DNA of 64,000 nt from assembly GCF_024397795.1 (NCBI RefSeq), contig NZ_CP072983.1, forward strand, positions 1,116,001-1,180,000, in the 5' to 3' direction. The position numbers were made by a program, and so were the translations under genes. The notes below the pieces were generated by a model. It was not told the DNA's origin, did no database searches, and saw nothing but the letters and a program-made list of their open reading frames with translations. Positions 1 to 8,745 of the stretch are shown in pieces. The DNA is from Lactobacillus intestinalis. Its GTDB lineage: Bacteria; Bacillota; Bacilli; Lactobacillales; Lactobacillaceae. Within the stretch, counting starts at the first letter, position 1; each line of letters starts with the position of its first letter.

Positions 1-1
1 C

Positions 2-169
2 ATCATTTTACATACTGGTTTTACTGGAACTTTGATAATTTTAGACAGAATCAAACAATCGGGACTCATCTTACTAACCAACCGCGTTCACCCTTCAGGA
101 CACAATCTTGTATTTTTAGCCATGCGCGAAAAAATTATCCAAAGTTTCCTCAAGGAAAATGCAATTTAA
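2..169 (+). CDS. C-terminal fragment of a serine beta-lactamase-like hydrolase (partial, 5' end outside window)
   Basis: The open frame enters from the left edge and ends with TAA at 167-169, giving 55 residues. It contains HTGFTGT followed by LILLTNRVHPS, the C-terminal motif typical of class C beta-lactamase/esterase-like proteins (PF00144), where HTG stands in for the KTG box of the active site. The catalytic SxxK motif would lie upstream, outside the window. An intrinsic terminator follows two bases after the stop. The family includes peptidases and esterases, so the substrate cannot be stated. Confidence 0.75.
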   Translation: MILHTGFTGTLIILDRIKQSGLILLTNRVHPSGHNLVFLAMREKIIQSFLKENAI

Positions 170-170
170 A

Positions 171-199
171 AAGACGACTGGTGTTCAGTCGTCTTTTTT
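171..199 (+). terminator. Intrinsic terminator of the partial hydrolase gene
   Basis: A perfect 10-bp stem (AAGACGACTG / CAGTCGTCTT) with a 5-base loop is followed by a T run. It separates the plus-strand hydrolase from the convergent MFS gene and could serve both strands. Confidence 0.85.
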
Positions 200-246
200 C
201 TCACTTATTTCATACATCCATGTTTAGTATAATATATTTTTTTGAT

Positions 247-1638
247 TTATTGAACTATAACCTTTTCTAAATCAAACATTTTGAAATAACAAAATAAAAT
301 TATAATTCCTAAAGCAAAAGTGAAGTAAAATGCTGCCTGGCTTCCATGAGCCGTTAAAATTGCGTAGGAAGCACCACCCTTATTTTGCCAAATGGCCATA
401 ATTGAAGCCATGATCGTTGTTCCTACCGAACCAGCTAATTGCTGACTTGTTTGGCAAACTGCGGTCGCATCTGCTCTCAAATGTCCACTCTGTAACTTTA
501 AAGCTTCAGCCATTGTATTACTAAAGGCCATCCGGTGCCCTAACATCAAAATCCCATAAAAGATAATCAGCATCATAATCGTCAAATCTAAGCCGAAAAG
601 CGCAAACAATAAACAACTAATTGTCATTAAAATCCCCCCTAAATATAAAGGAATTTTTGCCCCGACCCGATCATAAATGGATCCAAATAATGGGTTAAGC
701 AGTCCCGCAATGATACTTCCTGGCAATAAAATTAATCCACCGATTAAAGACGATTGATGACCAACAATTTGAACATAATTAGGTAAAACAAAACTAGTTC
801 CGATATTAATAAACTGAAGCAAAAAATATGCTAATGCACCATAAACAAAAGCTCGTTGCTTAAAAACCTCTAAATCAAGTAACTTTCTTTGAGATTTTTT
901 TGACCACATCGTAAAAATATAAAACAACAAGAACGAGGAAATTAACAATCCCCATAAAGCCCAACTTTTAAATCCATGACTTATTTGATTTACACCCAAA
1001 GTTAAAGTAATAAATGCCAATGCTAAAATAATAAATCCTAGCCAATCAAAACTATTTTTCTTAACTTCATGATATTTTTTAATGACAAAAATTCCTGCTA
1101 TAAAGACAATTGCAGCAAAAATTATTACTATTATAAAGATGTAGCGCCAATTCAAATAATAATTAACAGCTCCGCCAAACGCTGGCCCTAAAGTTGGTGC
1201 CATGGCTACCACTAACCCAGCAATTCCCATATAGAGGCCCCATTTGGGCCGGGGCATAATTTCTACAATAAGATTAAACATCAAGGGTATACTTAAACCT
1301 GCACCAAAAGCAGAAATGAGGCGTCCTAAAAGTAGTAAAGGAAAATCTGGTGCTACTGCACTTATCAAGCTCCCAATAATAAATCCAGAACATGATACAA
1401 TGAACAATTCTCGCGCAGTAAAACGCTCATTTAAATACGATGAACAAATCATAATTATTGCAATCATTAGTAAATAGCCTGTTGTTGTCCATTGGACTAC
1501 ATCTAAACTGACCCCAAATTGCTTCATCATTGTTGGAAAAGTGACATTCAAACTAGTTTCTGTCAAAATTCCTACAAAGGACATAAAAGCTGTCGCTAAA
1601 ACAGCTAACATATTTTTAGTTTCTTGGCTTTTCTCCAC
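247..1638 (-). CDS. MFS drug exporter, DHA2 (EmrB/QacA) type
   Basis: About 463 residues and almost wholly hydrophobic, with the number of membrane segments expected of the 14-TM DHA2 family. The region LISAFGAGLSIPLMF followed by GLVVAMAPTLGPAFGG resembles family motif C (the antiporter motif). Such proteins expel hydrophobic drugs using the proton gradient; the substrate here is unknown. I chose the GTG at 1638 because GAGAGGAG sits 7 bases upstream; a longer TTG-started frame to 1674 has no ribosome site. The gene lies downstream of pgi behind its terminator, and two short palindromes in the gap could be operators, though no regulator gene is adjacent. Confidence 0.85.
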   Translation of the reverse strand: MEKSQETKNMLAVLATAFMSFVGILTETSLNVTFPTMMKQFGVSLDVVQWTTTGYLLMIAIIMICSSYLNERFTARELFIVSCSGFIIGSLISAVAPDFPLLLLGRLISAFGAGLSIPLMFNLIVEIMPRPKWGLYMGIAGLVVAMAPTLGPAFGGAVNYYLNWRYIFIIVIIFAAIVFIAGIFVIKKYHEVKKNSFDWLGFIILALAFITLTLGVNQISHGFKSWALWGLLISSFLLFYIFTMWSKKSQRKLLDLEVFKQRAFVYGALAYFLLQFINIGTSFVLPNYVQIVGHQSSLIGGLILLPGSIIAGLLNPLFGSIYDRVGAKIPLYLGGILMTISCLLFALFGLDLTIMMLIIFYGILMLGHRMAFSNTMAEALKLQSGHLRADATAVCQTSQQLAGSVGTTIMASIMAIWQNKGGASYAILTAHGSQAAFYFTFALGIIILFCYFKMFDLEKVIVQ

Positions 1639-1656
1639 AAAAAATCTCCTCTCATA

Positions 1657-1690
1657 CAAAAAGGGCAGAAGCAAAATAGCTTCTACCCTT
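1657..1690 (-). terminator. Intrinsic terminator after pgi
   Basis: On the minus strand AAGGGTAGAAGC pairs with GCTTCTGCCCTT (one G-U pair, 6-base loop), followed by TTT. It lies just upstream of the MFS start codon, so it could also act as an attenuator in that gene's leader. Confidence 0.7.
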
Positions 1691-1694
1691 TCTT

Positions 1695-1711
1695 TAGTTA
1701 CTAAGTAACTA
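1695..1711. promoter_or_regulatory. 17-bp palindrome upstream of the MFS exporter
   Basis: TAGTTACT-A-AGTAACTA is a perfect inverted repeat with 8-bp arms. It lies between the likely -10 box of the MFS gene (TATAAT, minus strand, 1735-1740) and the pgi terminator, the usual place for a repressor site. Its function is inferred. Confidence 0.35.
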
Positions 1712-1736
1712 TATTAGACGTATAATGATCAAAAAT

Positions 1737-1749
1737 TATACTGAGTATA
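1737..1749. promoter_or_regulatory. 13-bp palindrome overlapping a minus-strand -10 element
   Basis: TATACT-G-AGTATA is a perfect inverted repeat that overlaps the TATAAT at 1735-1740, just after the pgi stop codon. With the palindrome at 1695 it forms a pair 42 bp apart (centre to centre). TetR- or MarR-type regulation of the exporter is a guess. Confidence 0.3.
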
Positions 1750-1756
1750 CACTTGA

Positions 1757-3094
1757 TTAAAGACGCTTAGCTAAGTCGTCATGTAAGTTTTCATAACCTG
1801 GCTTGTTAAGAAGACCAAACATATTACGCTTGTAAGCTTCAACACCTGGTTGGTTGAATGGGTTAATCCCGTTCAAGTAACCTGAAATAGCAATAGCTAA
1901 TTCGAAGAAGTAAATAAGGTAACCCAAAGTATGTTCAGTTTGATCTGGAATGTTAACAGTCATAACTGGAACACCACCGTCAGTGTGAGCCAAAACAACA
2001 CCTTCGTAAGCACGATCGTTTACGTAGTTTAAGCTCTTACCTTCCAAGAAGTTAAGTTGATCCAAGTTCTTGTCATCGCCTGGAATCTTAACATCGTGGC
2101 GTGGATTTTCAACACGGATAACAGTTTCGAACAAGTTACGAAGACCTTCTTGGATGTATTGACCAAGTGAGTGAAGGTCAGTAGTAAAGTTGGCACTTGA
2201 TGGGTAAATACCCTTTTGGTCCTTACCTTCAGATTCACCCATCAATTGCTTGCACCATTCACCAAACATTCTAAGGCTTGGTTCGTAGTTTTCAACGATT
2301 TCAGTAGTGTAACCCTTGCGGTAAAGAATATTACGGATTGCAGCGTATTGGTATGGAGAAGGCTTGCTCAAATCAGTTTCAGTGTAATCTGCACGAGCAT
2401 CAGCAGCACCCTTCATCAATTCATCAATGTTTGCTCCTGAGGCAGCAATTGGAAGCAAACCAACAGCTGAAAGAACACTGTAACGACCACCAACATCATC
2501 TGGAACTACAAATTCTTCGTAACCTTCTGCGTCAGCTTCAGTCTTCAAAGCACCCTTTTGACGGTCAGTAGTTGCATAAATTCTCTTAGCAGCTTCTTCT
2601 TTACCGTACTTCTTAATTAACTTATCCTTGAAAATTCTGAATGCTACTGATGGTTCAGTAGTAGTACCTGACTTAGAAATTACGTTAATACTAAAGTCCT
2701 TGTCACCTAACCATTCGATAAGGTCGTAAAGGTATGAACCTGAAAGTGAGTTACCACAGAAGACAACTGTTGGCATATCGCTTTCTTCCTTACCGTAGAA
2801 ATTGCTATTCAAAAACTCAATTGCAGCTTGTGCGCCAAGGTATGAACCACCAATACCGATACAAATTAAAACATCTGAATCACTTTGAATCTTCTTAGCA
2901 GCCTTCTTGATACGAGCAAATTCTTCCTTGTCGTAATCTACTGGCAAATTAAGCCATCCACGGAAATCGCTACCAGCACCAGTACCTTCACGGAGTTCAG
3001 TGTTAGCAGCGTTGACCATAGCTTGCATTTCACTCAATTCATTTTCATGAATGAATGGTGCTAATTTACTACTATCAAATTTAATTAAACTCAT
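1757..3094 (-). CDS. pgi: Glucose-6-phosphate isomerase
   Basis: Interconverts glucose-6-phosphate and fructose-6-phosphate in the cytoplasm, feeding glycolysis and amino-sugar synthesis. The 445-residue length fits the short bacterial type. Visible signatures are the phosphate-binding stretch [11 protein letters not shown] and [14 protein letters not shown], the latter matching the first PGI signature. AGGAAG precedes the ATG. The gene is monocistronic, with its own terminator downstream. A 16-bp perfect palindrome with a cre-like core (AAGCGCTT) lies upstream. Confidence 0.97.
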   Translation of the reverse strand: MSLIKFDSSKLAPFIHENELSEMQAMVNAANTELREGTGAGSDFRGWLNLPVDYDKEEFARIKKAAKKIQSDSDVLICIGIGGSYLGAQAAIEFLNSNFYGKEESDMPTVVFCGNSLSGSYLYDLIEWLGDKDFSINVISKSGTTTEPSVAFRIFKDKLIKKYGKEEAAKRIYATTDRQKGALKTEADAEGYEEFVVPDDVGGRYSVLSAVGLLPIAASGANIDELMKGAADARADYTETDLSKPSPYQYAAIRNILYRKGYTTEIVENYEPSLRMFGEWCKQLMGESEGKDQKGIYPSSANFTTDLHSLGQYIQEGLRNLFETVIRVENPRHDVKIPGDDKNLDQLNFLEGKSLNYVNDRAYEGVVLAHTDGGVPVMTVNIPDQTEHTLGYLIYFFELAIAISGYLNGINPFNQPGVEAYKRNMFGLLNKPGYENLHDDLAKRL

Positions 3095-3148
3095 AAATCT
3101 GCTTCCTAACTAGATAAAATTATTTATTTCACAAGACCATTTTAGCAA

Positions 3149-3164
3149 TATTAAGCGCTTAATA
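3149..3164. promoter_or_regulatory. 16-bp palindrome with cre-like core upstream of pgi
   Basis: TATTAAGCGCTTAATA is perfectly self-complementary and lies 55 bp upstream of the pgi start. It carries the AANCGNT core of CcpA sites but lacks the outer TG and CA, so CcpA binding is uncertain; another regulator is equally possible. Confidence 0.35.
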
Positions 3165-3176
3165 CCAGTATCTTTA

Positions 3177-3791
3177 TTAAAAATTCTGTTTCATTCTTTT
3201 AAAAATCAAATACAGTAAGTAGCCACAAATTGTTCCGCAAGTGTTAAAGAAGACATCATCAATATCACTTACACCAGTTGCTAAAAGAAATTGTAAAATT
3301 TCAATACAAATTGAAAAACACATTCCAGCCAAAGTTACTCTTAAAAAAGTCTGCTTTTTTGAAAAAACAATCGGTAACAAAAATCCAATCGGTACAAAAC
3401 ACAAAATATTGCCGAAGGAATTATAAATGAAATCTACGCGGCTCTGTGCATAGAGCAATTTCCAAGTTTCTTTCATAAAAACTAAATTGATATCGCTCAG
3501 CGGTCGATGAAAATTGAAACTTAACTGCCATGGAAAGTAAGTATTTCTAAAAGTAGTTGTCATTAATACTAAAATCACATAAAATGCCAATACCCATACA
3601 CAAGCTTCTGATTTGATTGAGCGTCGACGCCGTACTGATAAGAGCCAAATCAAACGTAAAACTGCGAATATCAAAAAATAAAAGAATGTTTTATCCAACG
3701 CTATTAAAAACAACTTTATCAATGGAAAGTGATTAATTCTAGTTGCATAAATTCTTGCTAATAAATTATAAATCGGTCCTAAAAAAATCAT
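3177..3791 (-). CDS. VanZ-like family membrane protein
   Basis: About 204 residues with five predicted membrane helices. The C-terminal part (NSFGNILCFVPIGFLLP, then ICIEILQFLLATGVSDIDDVFFN and TCGTICGYLLY) matches the VanZ-like domain, with the ExxQ and DxDD signatures. VanZ gives low-level teicoplanin resistance in enterococci, but the role of chromosomal homologues is unsettled. The GTG at 3821 cannot be the start because a TATAAT at 3827-3832 would place transcription initiation on it. The ATG at 3791, with GAGGG upstream, is preferred. Confidence 0.75.
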   Translation of the reverse strand: MIFLGPIYNLLARIYATRINHFPLIKLFLIALDKTFFYFLIFAVLRLIWLLSVRRRRSIKSEACVWVLAFYVILVLMTTTFRNTYFPWQLSFNFHRPLSDINLVFMKETWKLLYAQSRVDFIYNSFGNILCFVPIGFLLPIVFSKKQTFLRVTLAGMCFSICIEILQFLLATGVSDIDDVFFNTCGTICGYLLYLIFKRMKQNF

Positions 3792-3826
3792 CTCATGATT
3801 AACCCTCGCAAATAGATTCACTACAA

Positions 3827-3832
3827 ATTATA
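3827..3832 (-). promoter_or_regulatory. -10 element of the VanZ-like gene
   Basis: A perfect TATAAT on the minus strand, with no clear -35 hexamer 16-18 bp upstream. It decides the start of the VanZ-like gene by ruling out the upstream GTG. Confidence 0.45.
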
Positions 3833-3941
3833 ACCATTTTTTTAGAATTAACTATGAAAAAAGAACTAACTCTTCACAAAAGATTGTCTTGAACGCAGAT
3901 AACCTTTAGAATTAAGACATTAAGAAAGAGGTACGCTTATT

Positions 3942-6119
3942 GTGAACAAGAAAACTATCTTCAATTTCATTCAAACACGCACTGGCTTCTTTACTTTGCT
4001 GGTTCTACTATTTTGGATCAAATATCTTTTTGTAGCCTATTGTGACTTCAACTTAGGTCTATCAGACCCCTATCAACACATCATTATGTGGACGAGCCCA
4101 TTAGGAACAACAATTTTATTAATTGGTATTGGATTTTACTTTCCAAAGCCAATTGTTTCTTACATCATGATGCTCTTTATGGACTTTTTGAATACAGTTC
4201 TGCTGTTTTCAAATGTTCTTTATTATCGTCAATTTTCTGACTTTATCACTGTTAAAACCATCACCAATGCTACTAAGGTCGCTCCAGGTTTAGGAAAAAG
4301 TGCAGTAGCACTTCTTCATCCAAGCGATATTTTTATTTGGCTGGATTTAATTGTCATCATTATTTTACTGGTGACTAAAAAAATCCGAATTGATCCTAAG
4401 TCTTATGGAATGTCGACACCGTTCGCCATCACTTCTCTTGGTGCTTTTTTATTAGGGTTGAACATGTTTCTAGCTGAATCGTCACGTCCTCGGTTGTTGC
4501 GGAATACATTCGATCGCTCATACGTAGTCAAATATTTGGGACTGGATACGTATACAGTTTACGATGGAATCAAAAACGCTCAAACAGTGCAAGTTACAAA
4601 AAATGCCAATTCTTCTGATTTAAATAAAATTCTTACCTACACTAAAAAGCATTATGCAAAACCTAATTCAGTTACTTTTGGAAAAGAAAAAGGTAAAAAT
4701 GTCATTATTATTCACCTCGAAAGTTTCCAACAGTTTTTGATTAATCTAAAGGTAAATGGTAAAGAAGTTACCCCATTTTTGAATTCAATTTATCGAAATC
4801 AACATACGATCAGCTTCAATAATTTTTATCATCAGGTTGGTTTAGGTCGAACTAGTGACGCTGAAAACATGCTCGAAACTAGTACTTATGGAATTTCTGA
4901 TGGTTCTCTTTTTACTTCTTTAGGAAGTGAAAATACATTCCAAGCTGCTCCTCAAATTTTACGCCAAGATGGCTATACGTCTGCTGTTTTTCACGGAAAT
5001 GTAGGAACCTTTTGGAATAGAAATGAAGTCTACAAAAATATGGGCTACAATTATTTCTTTGATCAAAATTACTTCAGTAATGCTTCAAAGGACAAAATTG
5101 GTTATGGTTTAAAAGATAAGCTGCTATTTTCTGAAAGTATTAAATATCTTGAGCAAATGCAGCAACCATTTTATGCCAAATACATTACAGTCACTAACCA
5201 CATTCCATTTTCAATGGATAAAGAAGATCTCGACCCTAAATTCAAGACTACAAATACTCGCGATGAGACAATAAATAATTATTTCCAAACTGCTCATTAT
5301 CTTGATGAAGCCGTTCATGAGTTTTTCAATTACCTCAAAGCATCCGGACTCTACAAAAACACAATGGTAGTAATTTACGGAGATCATTATGGTTTGAGTA
5401 ATTCTGAAAATGAAACCTTAGCTCCTGTAATTGGTGAAAGCGCAGATACTTGGAATAGCTATAACAATGTTCAAATGCAGCGGGTTCCTTTTATGATTCA
5501 TGCGGCTAATTTAAAGGGTGGAATTAATTCTGAAGTAGCTGGTGAAATTGATGTCTTACCAACTTTGATGCACTTACTAGGAATTTCTAATAAGAATTAT
5601 ATTCAATTTGGTAGTGACCTTCTTTCTCCTCAATATAAGGATTGGATTGTCTTTAGAAATGGAACTATTGTCAGCAAGCGTTACATCATTATTGGCAATA
5701 AAGGTATTAAAGGAGTAGTCTATGATCGTATAACTGGAAAGCAAATTATCAATTTTACTCCTGAAGAAAAACGAGAAATCGAAAAATTATCAATTGAAGC
5801 TCGGCAGTCCCTTAAATATTCTGATCTATTGAACAATCACAATTTACTACGCTTTTATACTCCTCATGACTTTATTCCAACCGCTCCTAATGAATTTGAT
5901 TATTTAACTAATTTTGAACAAATGGTTAAGCTTCGCCGCCAACTTGGAACTAACTCAAGTTCCCTTTATTCAAAACGAAACAGTTCTACTACGAATCTTT
6001 ATAAAACTGATGCAGTTGAATTGAAGAACCGACGCGAGGAGATCACTCAAATACCAAAGAATGTTCAATCAAATCAGTTAACCGATAAAAAAGAAGAGAA
6101 AAAGAATAGTAACAAATAA
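3942..6119 (+). CDS. LtaS-type phosphoglycerol transferase / sulfatase-fold membrane protein
   Basis: Predicted to polymerise or attach glycerol-phosphate from phosphatidylglycerol in teichoic-acid synthesis outside the membrane. Five N-terminal membrane helices (about residues 15-180) precede an extracellular sulfatase domain. Expected active-site residues are visible: a metal-ligand glutamate in IIHLESFQ (E260), the nucleophile threonine in GRTSDAEN (T304), the tryptophan in GTFWNRNEVY, and the metal pair in YGDHYGLS. A tail of roughly 100 residues beyond the domain is rich in Asn, Ser and Lys. The start is GTG at 3942, with AAGAGG upstream. Lactobacilli carry several paralogues, so whether this is LtaS itself or a primase-like one cannot be told. 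Confidence 0.88.
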   Translation: MNKKTIFNFIQTRTGFFTLLVLLFWIKYLFVAYCDFNLGLSDPYQHIIMWTSPLGTTILLIGIGFYFPKPIVSYIMMLFMDFLNTVLLFSNVLYYRQFSDFITVKTITNATKVAPGLGKSAVALLHPSDIFIWLDLIVIIILLVTKKIRIDPKSYGMSTPFAITSLGAFLLGLNMFLAESSRPRLLRNTFDRSYVVKYLGLDTYTVYDGIKNAQTVQVTKNANSSDLNKILTYTKKHYAKPNSVTFGKEKGKNVIIIHLESFQQFLINLKVNGKEVTPFLNSIYRNQHTISFNNFYHQVGLGRTSDAENMLETSTYGISDGSLFTSLGSENTFQAAPQILRQDGYTSAVFHGNVGTFWNRNEVYKNMGYNYFFDQNYFSNASKDKIGYGLKDKLLFSESIKYLEQMQQPFYAKYITVTNHIPFSMDKEDLDPKFKTTNTRDETINNYFQTAHYLDEAVHEFFNYLKASGLYKNTMVVIYGDHYGLSNSENETLAPVIGESADTWNSYNNVQMQRVPFMIHAANLKGGINSEVAGEIDVLPTLMHLLGISNKNYIQFGSDLLSPQYKDWIVFRNGTIVSKRYIIIGNKGIKGVVYDRITGKQIINFTPEEKREIEKLSIEARQSLKYSDLLNNHNLLRFYTPHDFIPTAPNEFDYLTNFEQMVKLRRQLGTNSSSLYSKRNSSTTNLYKTDAVELKNRREEITQIPKNVQSNQLTDKKEEKKNSNK

Positions 6120-6146
6120 AAAAGACGACATTAGTCGTCTTTTTTA
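6118..6146. terminator. Bidirectional intrinsic terminator between ltaS-like gene and histidine kinase
   Basis: AAAAAAGACGAC-ATTA-GTCGTCTTTTTT is a perfect stem with A and T tracts on both sides. It overlaps the plus-strand stop codon, and the minus-strand kinase reads its last Lys-Lys-Asp-Asp-stop codons from inside it. Confidence 0.9.
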
Positions 6147-7591
6147 TTTACAAATTGTTCAAAGCCTTTGTCATATAGAATAACCGTGAAAATAGAACCT
6201 TTACCTTCTTCTGACTCTACCTTCACTTTTCCTCCATGTTGCTTTACAAGAGAAGAAACAATAGCTAACCCCAATCCAGATTCTCCAGTTCCTAGACGCG
6301 CTCTTGAAGGATCAGCTTTAAAGAATCGTTCAAATATATATTTTGTTTGTTCTTTATTCATCCCTATACCATTGTCTTTAATTTGAAATTCAGTCCCATG
6401 ATCAATTCTTTTACCAGAAATGGTAATTCGTCCATCATGAGTAAATTGAATTGCATTCTGGACCAAATTAACAATGATTTGAGTGAATCTATCTCGATCT
6501 GCATAAGTAGGTAATGTCGCAGGAACATCTAACACCAATTCATCGTTAGCTTTTTGTGCATTTTGTCTAAGTTGGGTTTGAACATCTTTTAAAACCTTCA
6601 CAGCATCAAATTTAGTTTTAAGTAGCATAATTTGATTATTCCGAATTTTTTCATAGTCTAAATTTTCATTAACTAATCTAATCAGCCTAGTGGTTTCATG
6701 TCGCATTAAAGCAATTGATTTGGGTTTAGAATCTTCAGGAATAGCATCGTATTGCAAACCTTCAAGAATTCCATTGATGGTTGTCAGCGGAGTTCTCATT
6801 TCATGAGCTGCGTCCGCCATAAACTGATCTCGTCTTTTTTCCTGAGCTTTAATCTCTTCATCAGATTTTTTTAAAGTTCTTACCATACGGTTGAAATTTT
6901 CAGCTAATTGATCAATTTCATCATTACCCTTGTTTTTAATTTGAACATTGAAATCACCAGCCGCTACTTTTTTAGTTGCTCGCGAAAGACTTTTGATTTT
7001 AGTAGTAGAATAATAAGACAAAATGAAGCTCAGAATCAATCCGACTATAATAGTTACCATCAAAGCATTAAGCAAGTTTCTTTTAGCCATATAAATCGGC
7101 TTTTCAACATTTTTAACTAAGGAACCGATCCAAATTACACCAATCATTTTGGTCCCATTCATCCATGGAACCAAAACTCCAGTGTAGGCATCCTTGGTAC
7201 GACCAATGTACGAACGTTGCAAATTATTATTCCGAATTCTAATTTGTTCTCCTCTTTTTAGAGTAGAAAGAACTCTATCAGACAACTGGATTCTATTTCT
7301 AGTTGCAGGATAAATTTGTTCATTTTTTGCATTAAAAATTCGAAAATGGACATCATCCCCACGTAAAACAAATTGTAATTTATTTAAAAAATCAGTACTT
7401 AATTCGGCGGTGCCGTTTTGACTTTGACTACTAGCAAGCTCTCCTAAAGTCTCGGCATAGCTTTCCATTCTTTGATAATTTTGATTATAGGCTTGATTAC
7501 TAACATAATCGATTTCAGCATATCCAATAATCGAAACCGTAGTTACGATAATAAGCAAAAAACCTAACATATGTTGATAAATTAGCTTCAT
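6131..7591 (-). CDS. Sensor histidine kinase
   Basis: The 486-residue membrane sensor partners the response regulator 2 bases upstream. A first membrane helix (about 9-25) and a second (about 173-195) flank an extracellular sensor domain of some 145 residues. HAMP (about 196-250), HisKA with AAHEMRTPLTT (H263) and HATPase with NAIQFTHDG, DNGIGM and GESGLGLAIV follow. It is the last gene of the manA-sdpI-like-RR-HK operon, and its final codons lie in the terminator stem. The stimulus is not evident; the architecture is that of envelope-stress kinases of the BaeS/YkoH kind. Confidence 0.93.
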   Translation of the reverse strand: MKLIYQHMLGFLLIIVTTVSIIGYAEIDYVSNQAYNQNYQRMESYAETLGELASSQSQNGTAELSTDFLNKLQFVLRGDDVHFRIFNAKNEQIYPATRNRIQLSDRVLSTLKRGEQIRIRNNNLQRSYIGRTKDAYTGVLVPWMNGTKMIGVIWIGSLVKNVEKPIYMAKRNLLNALMVTIIVGLILSFILSYYSTTKIKSLSRATKKVAAGDFNVQIKNKGNDEIDQLAENFNRMVRTLKKSDEEIKAQEKRRDQFMADAAHEMRTPLTTINGILEGLQYDAIPEDSKPKSIALMRHETTRLIRLVNENLDYEKIRNNQIMLLKTKFDAVKVLKDVQTQLRQNAQKANDELVLDVPATLPTYADRDRFTQIIVNLVQNAIQFTHDGRITISGKRIDHGTEFQIKDNGIGMNKEQTKYIFERFFKADPSRARLGTGESGLGLAIVSSLVKQHGGKVKVESEEGKGSIFTVILYDKGFEQFVNKKDD

Positions 7592-7593
7592 TT

Positions 7594-8322
7594 TTAACTT
7601 TTTACCTGAGAATCATCAAATTTATATCCTACTCCCCAAACAGTTTTAATAACTTGTGGCCCAACTTTTTCTAATTTTTGACGCAATTTCTTAATATGAG
7701 CATCTACAGTTCGATCTTCCCCATAGTACTCATATCCCCAAACCAATTCTAAAAGTTGCTCTCTAGAAAAGACCTGTTTAGGTTTCTGAGCCATCGTAAA
7801 TAATAAGTCAAATTCCTTTGGAGTAATATTAGCAACAGGCTTCCCATCAAACAACACTTCTCTTCGATCTACTGAAATCTTTAAATGTTGTGTTTCAATA
7901 TCATAATCTACCTCAGACTTGGTTTGAGGGAGATTCTGACCACCTTCCATCATCACACGTCTGTGAAGCGCCTTAATTCTCGCAATAAGAGCTAACGGAC
8001 TAAAAGGTTTAGTAACATAGTCATCAGCACCTACCCCTAATCCTAAAACTTGATCTTCTTCACTTCCACGTGCCGTTAACATAATAATTGGCACGGTAGG
8101 AGAAATAGCTCTAACTTCTTTTGCTACTTGAATTCCATCTTTTTTAGGCAAATTTAAATCCAGCGTAATTAAATCATAAGACGCTGGATTTTTTTTAAAC
8201 TTATCGACGGCTTCGACCCCGTCGACAGCAATATCTTGCTTCCAACCTTCTTTCCTAAAAAACATTCCCATCATTTCAGCAACAGAAGTATCGTCTTCAA
8301 CCATTAAAATATTTAAACTCAT
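7594..8322 (-). CDS. OmpR/PhoB-family response regulator
   Basis: The 242-residue regulator has an N-terminal receiver domain with the acidic pair E9-D10-D11, phospho-acceptor D55 in LITLDLNLP and conserved K104 in YVTKPF. A C-terminal winged helix with VDAHIKKLRQKL and TVWGVGYKF follows. It starts by a TAATG overlap with the upstream membrane gene and ends 2 bases before the kinase, so the two form one two-component system. The targets are unknown. Confidence 0.95.
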   Translation of the reverse strand: MSLNILMVEDDTSVAEMMGMFFRKEGWKQDIAVDGVEAVDKFKKNPASYDLITLDLNLPKKDGIQVAKEVRAISPTVPIIMLTARGSEEDQVLGLGVGADDYVTKPFSPLALIARIKALHRRVMMEGGQNLPQTKSEVDYDIETQHLKISVDRREVLFDGKPVANITPKEFDLLFTMAQKPKQVFSREQLLELVWGYEYYGEDRTVDAHIKKLRQKLEKVGPQVIKTVWGVGYKFDDSQVKS

Positions 8323-8714
8323 TATCGATCCCTGAATCCTTTAGTTCTTGTCTTCTTCACTTTGTCAGGATCAACATAATCTCTTGGCAGTTCTCCTCTT
8401 TTTTGCAAAAATGATTTTAAACTTTTTTCTGTCCCAACAATTGGCAGCAAGATAAAAATATAAAAAGTGAGCAGCCAAATCAAGAAATAACGATCCCAAT
8501 TCAATAAGTGAATACATACACCTAATAATACCTGAATGAAGCCAAATAACAACAGATACAGGCTTGCTCGTTTTTGTGCAAATTTAAAACTATCTTTGTT
8601 GACTTGTGCAAGGTATGACAAATAACCGTATATTCGATTGGGTTTTTTCGCTGGCGAAATTAACCACAAAATACCAATTACCATCATTACACTACCGCAA
8701 GCTACATAAATCAC
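8322..8714 (-). CDS. SdpI-like small membrane protein
   Basis: About 130 residues with three predicted membrane helices. The stretch PNRIYGYLSYLAQVNKDSF followed by FAQK resembles the SdpI/YhfL motif (NxxxGYRTxxSxxxxxxWxxAN). SdpI confers immunity to the SdpC toxin in Bacillus subtilis, but many homologues lie outside toxin loci. The GTG at 8714 is chosen because AAAGGAAG precedes it by 7 bases; a longer frame would overlap manA. It sits between manA and the response regulator, suggesting a membrane accessory of that two-component system. The family call is moderate. Confidence 0.6.
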   Translation of the reverse strand: MIYVACGSVMMVIGILWLISPAKKPNRIYGYLSYLAQVNKDSFKFAQKRASLYLLLFGFIQVLLGVCIHLLNWDRYFLIWLLTFYIFILLPIVGTEKSLKSFLQKRGELPRDYVDPDKVKKTRTKGFRDR

Positions 8715-8745
8715 ACTTTTACTTCCTTTTCTGAAAATTATTTGT

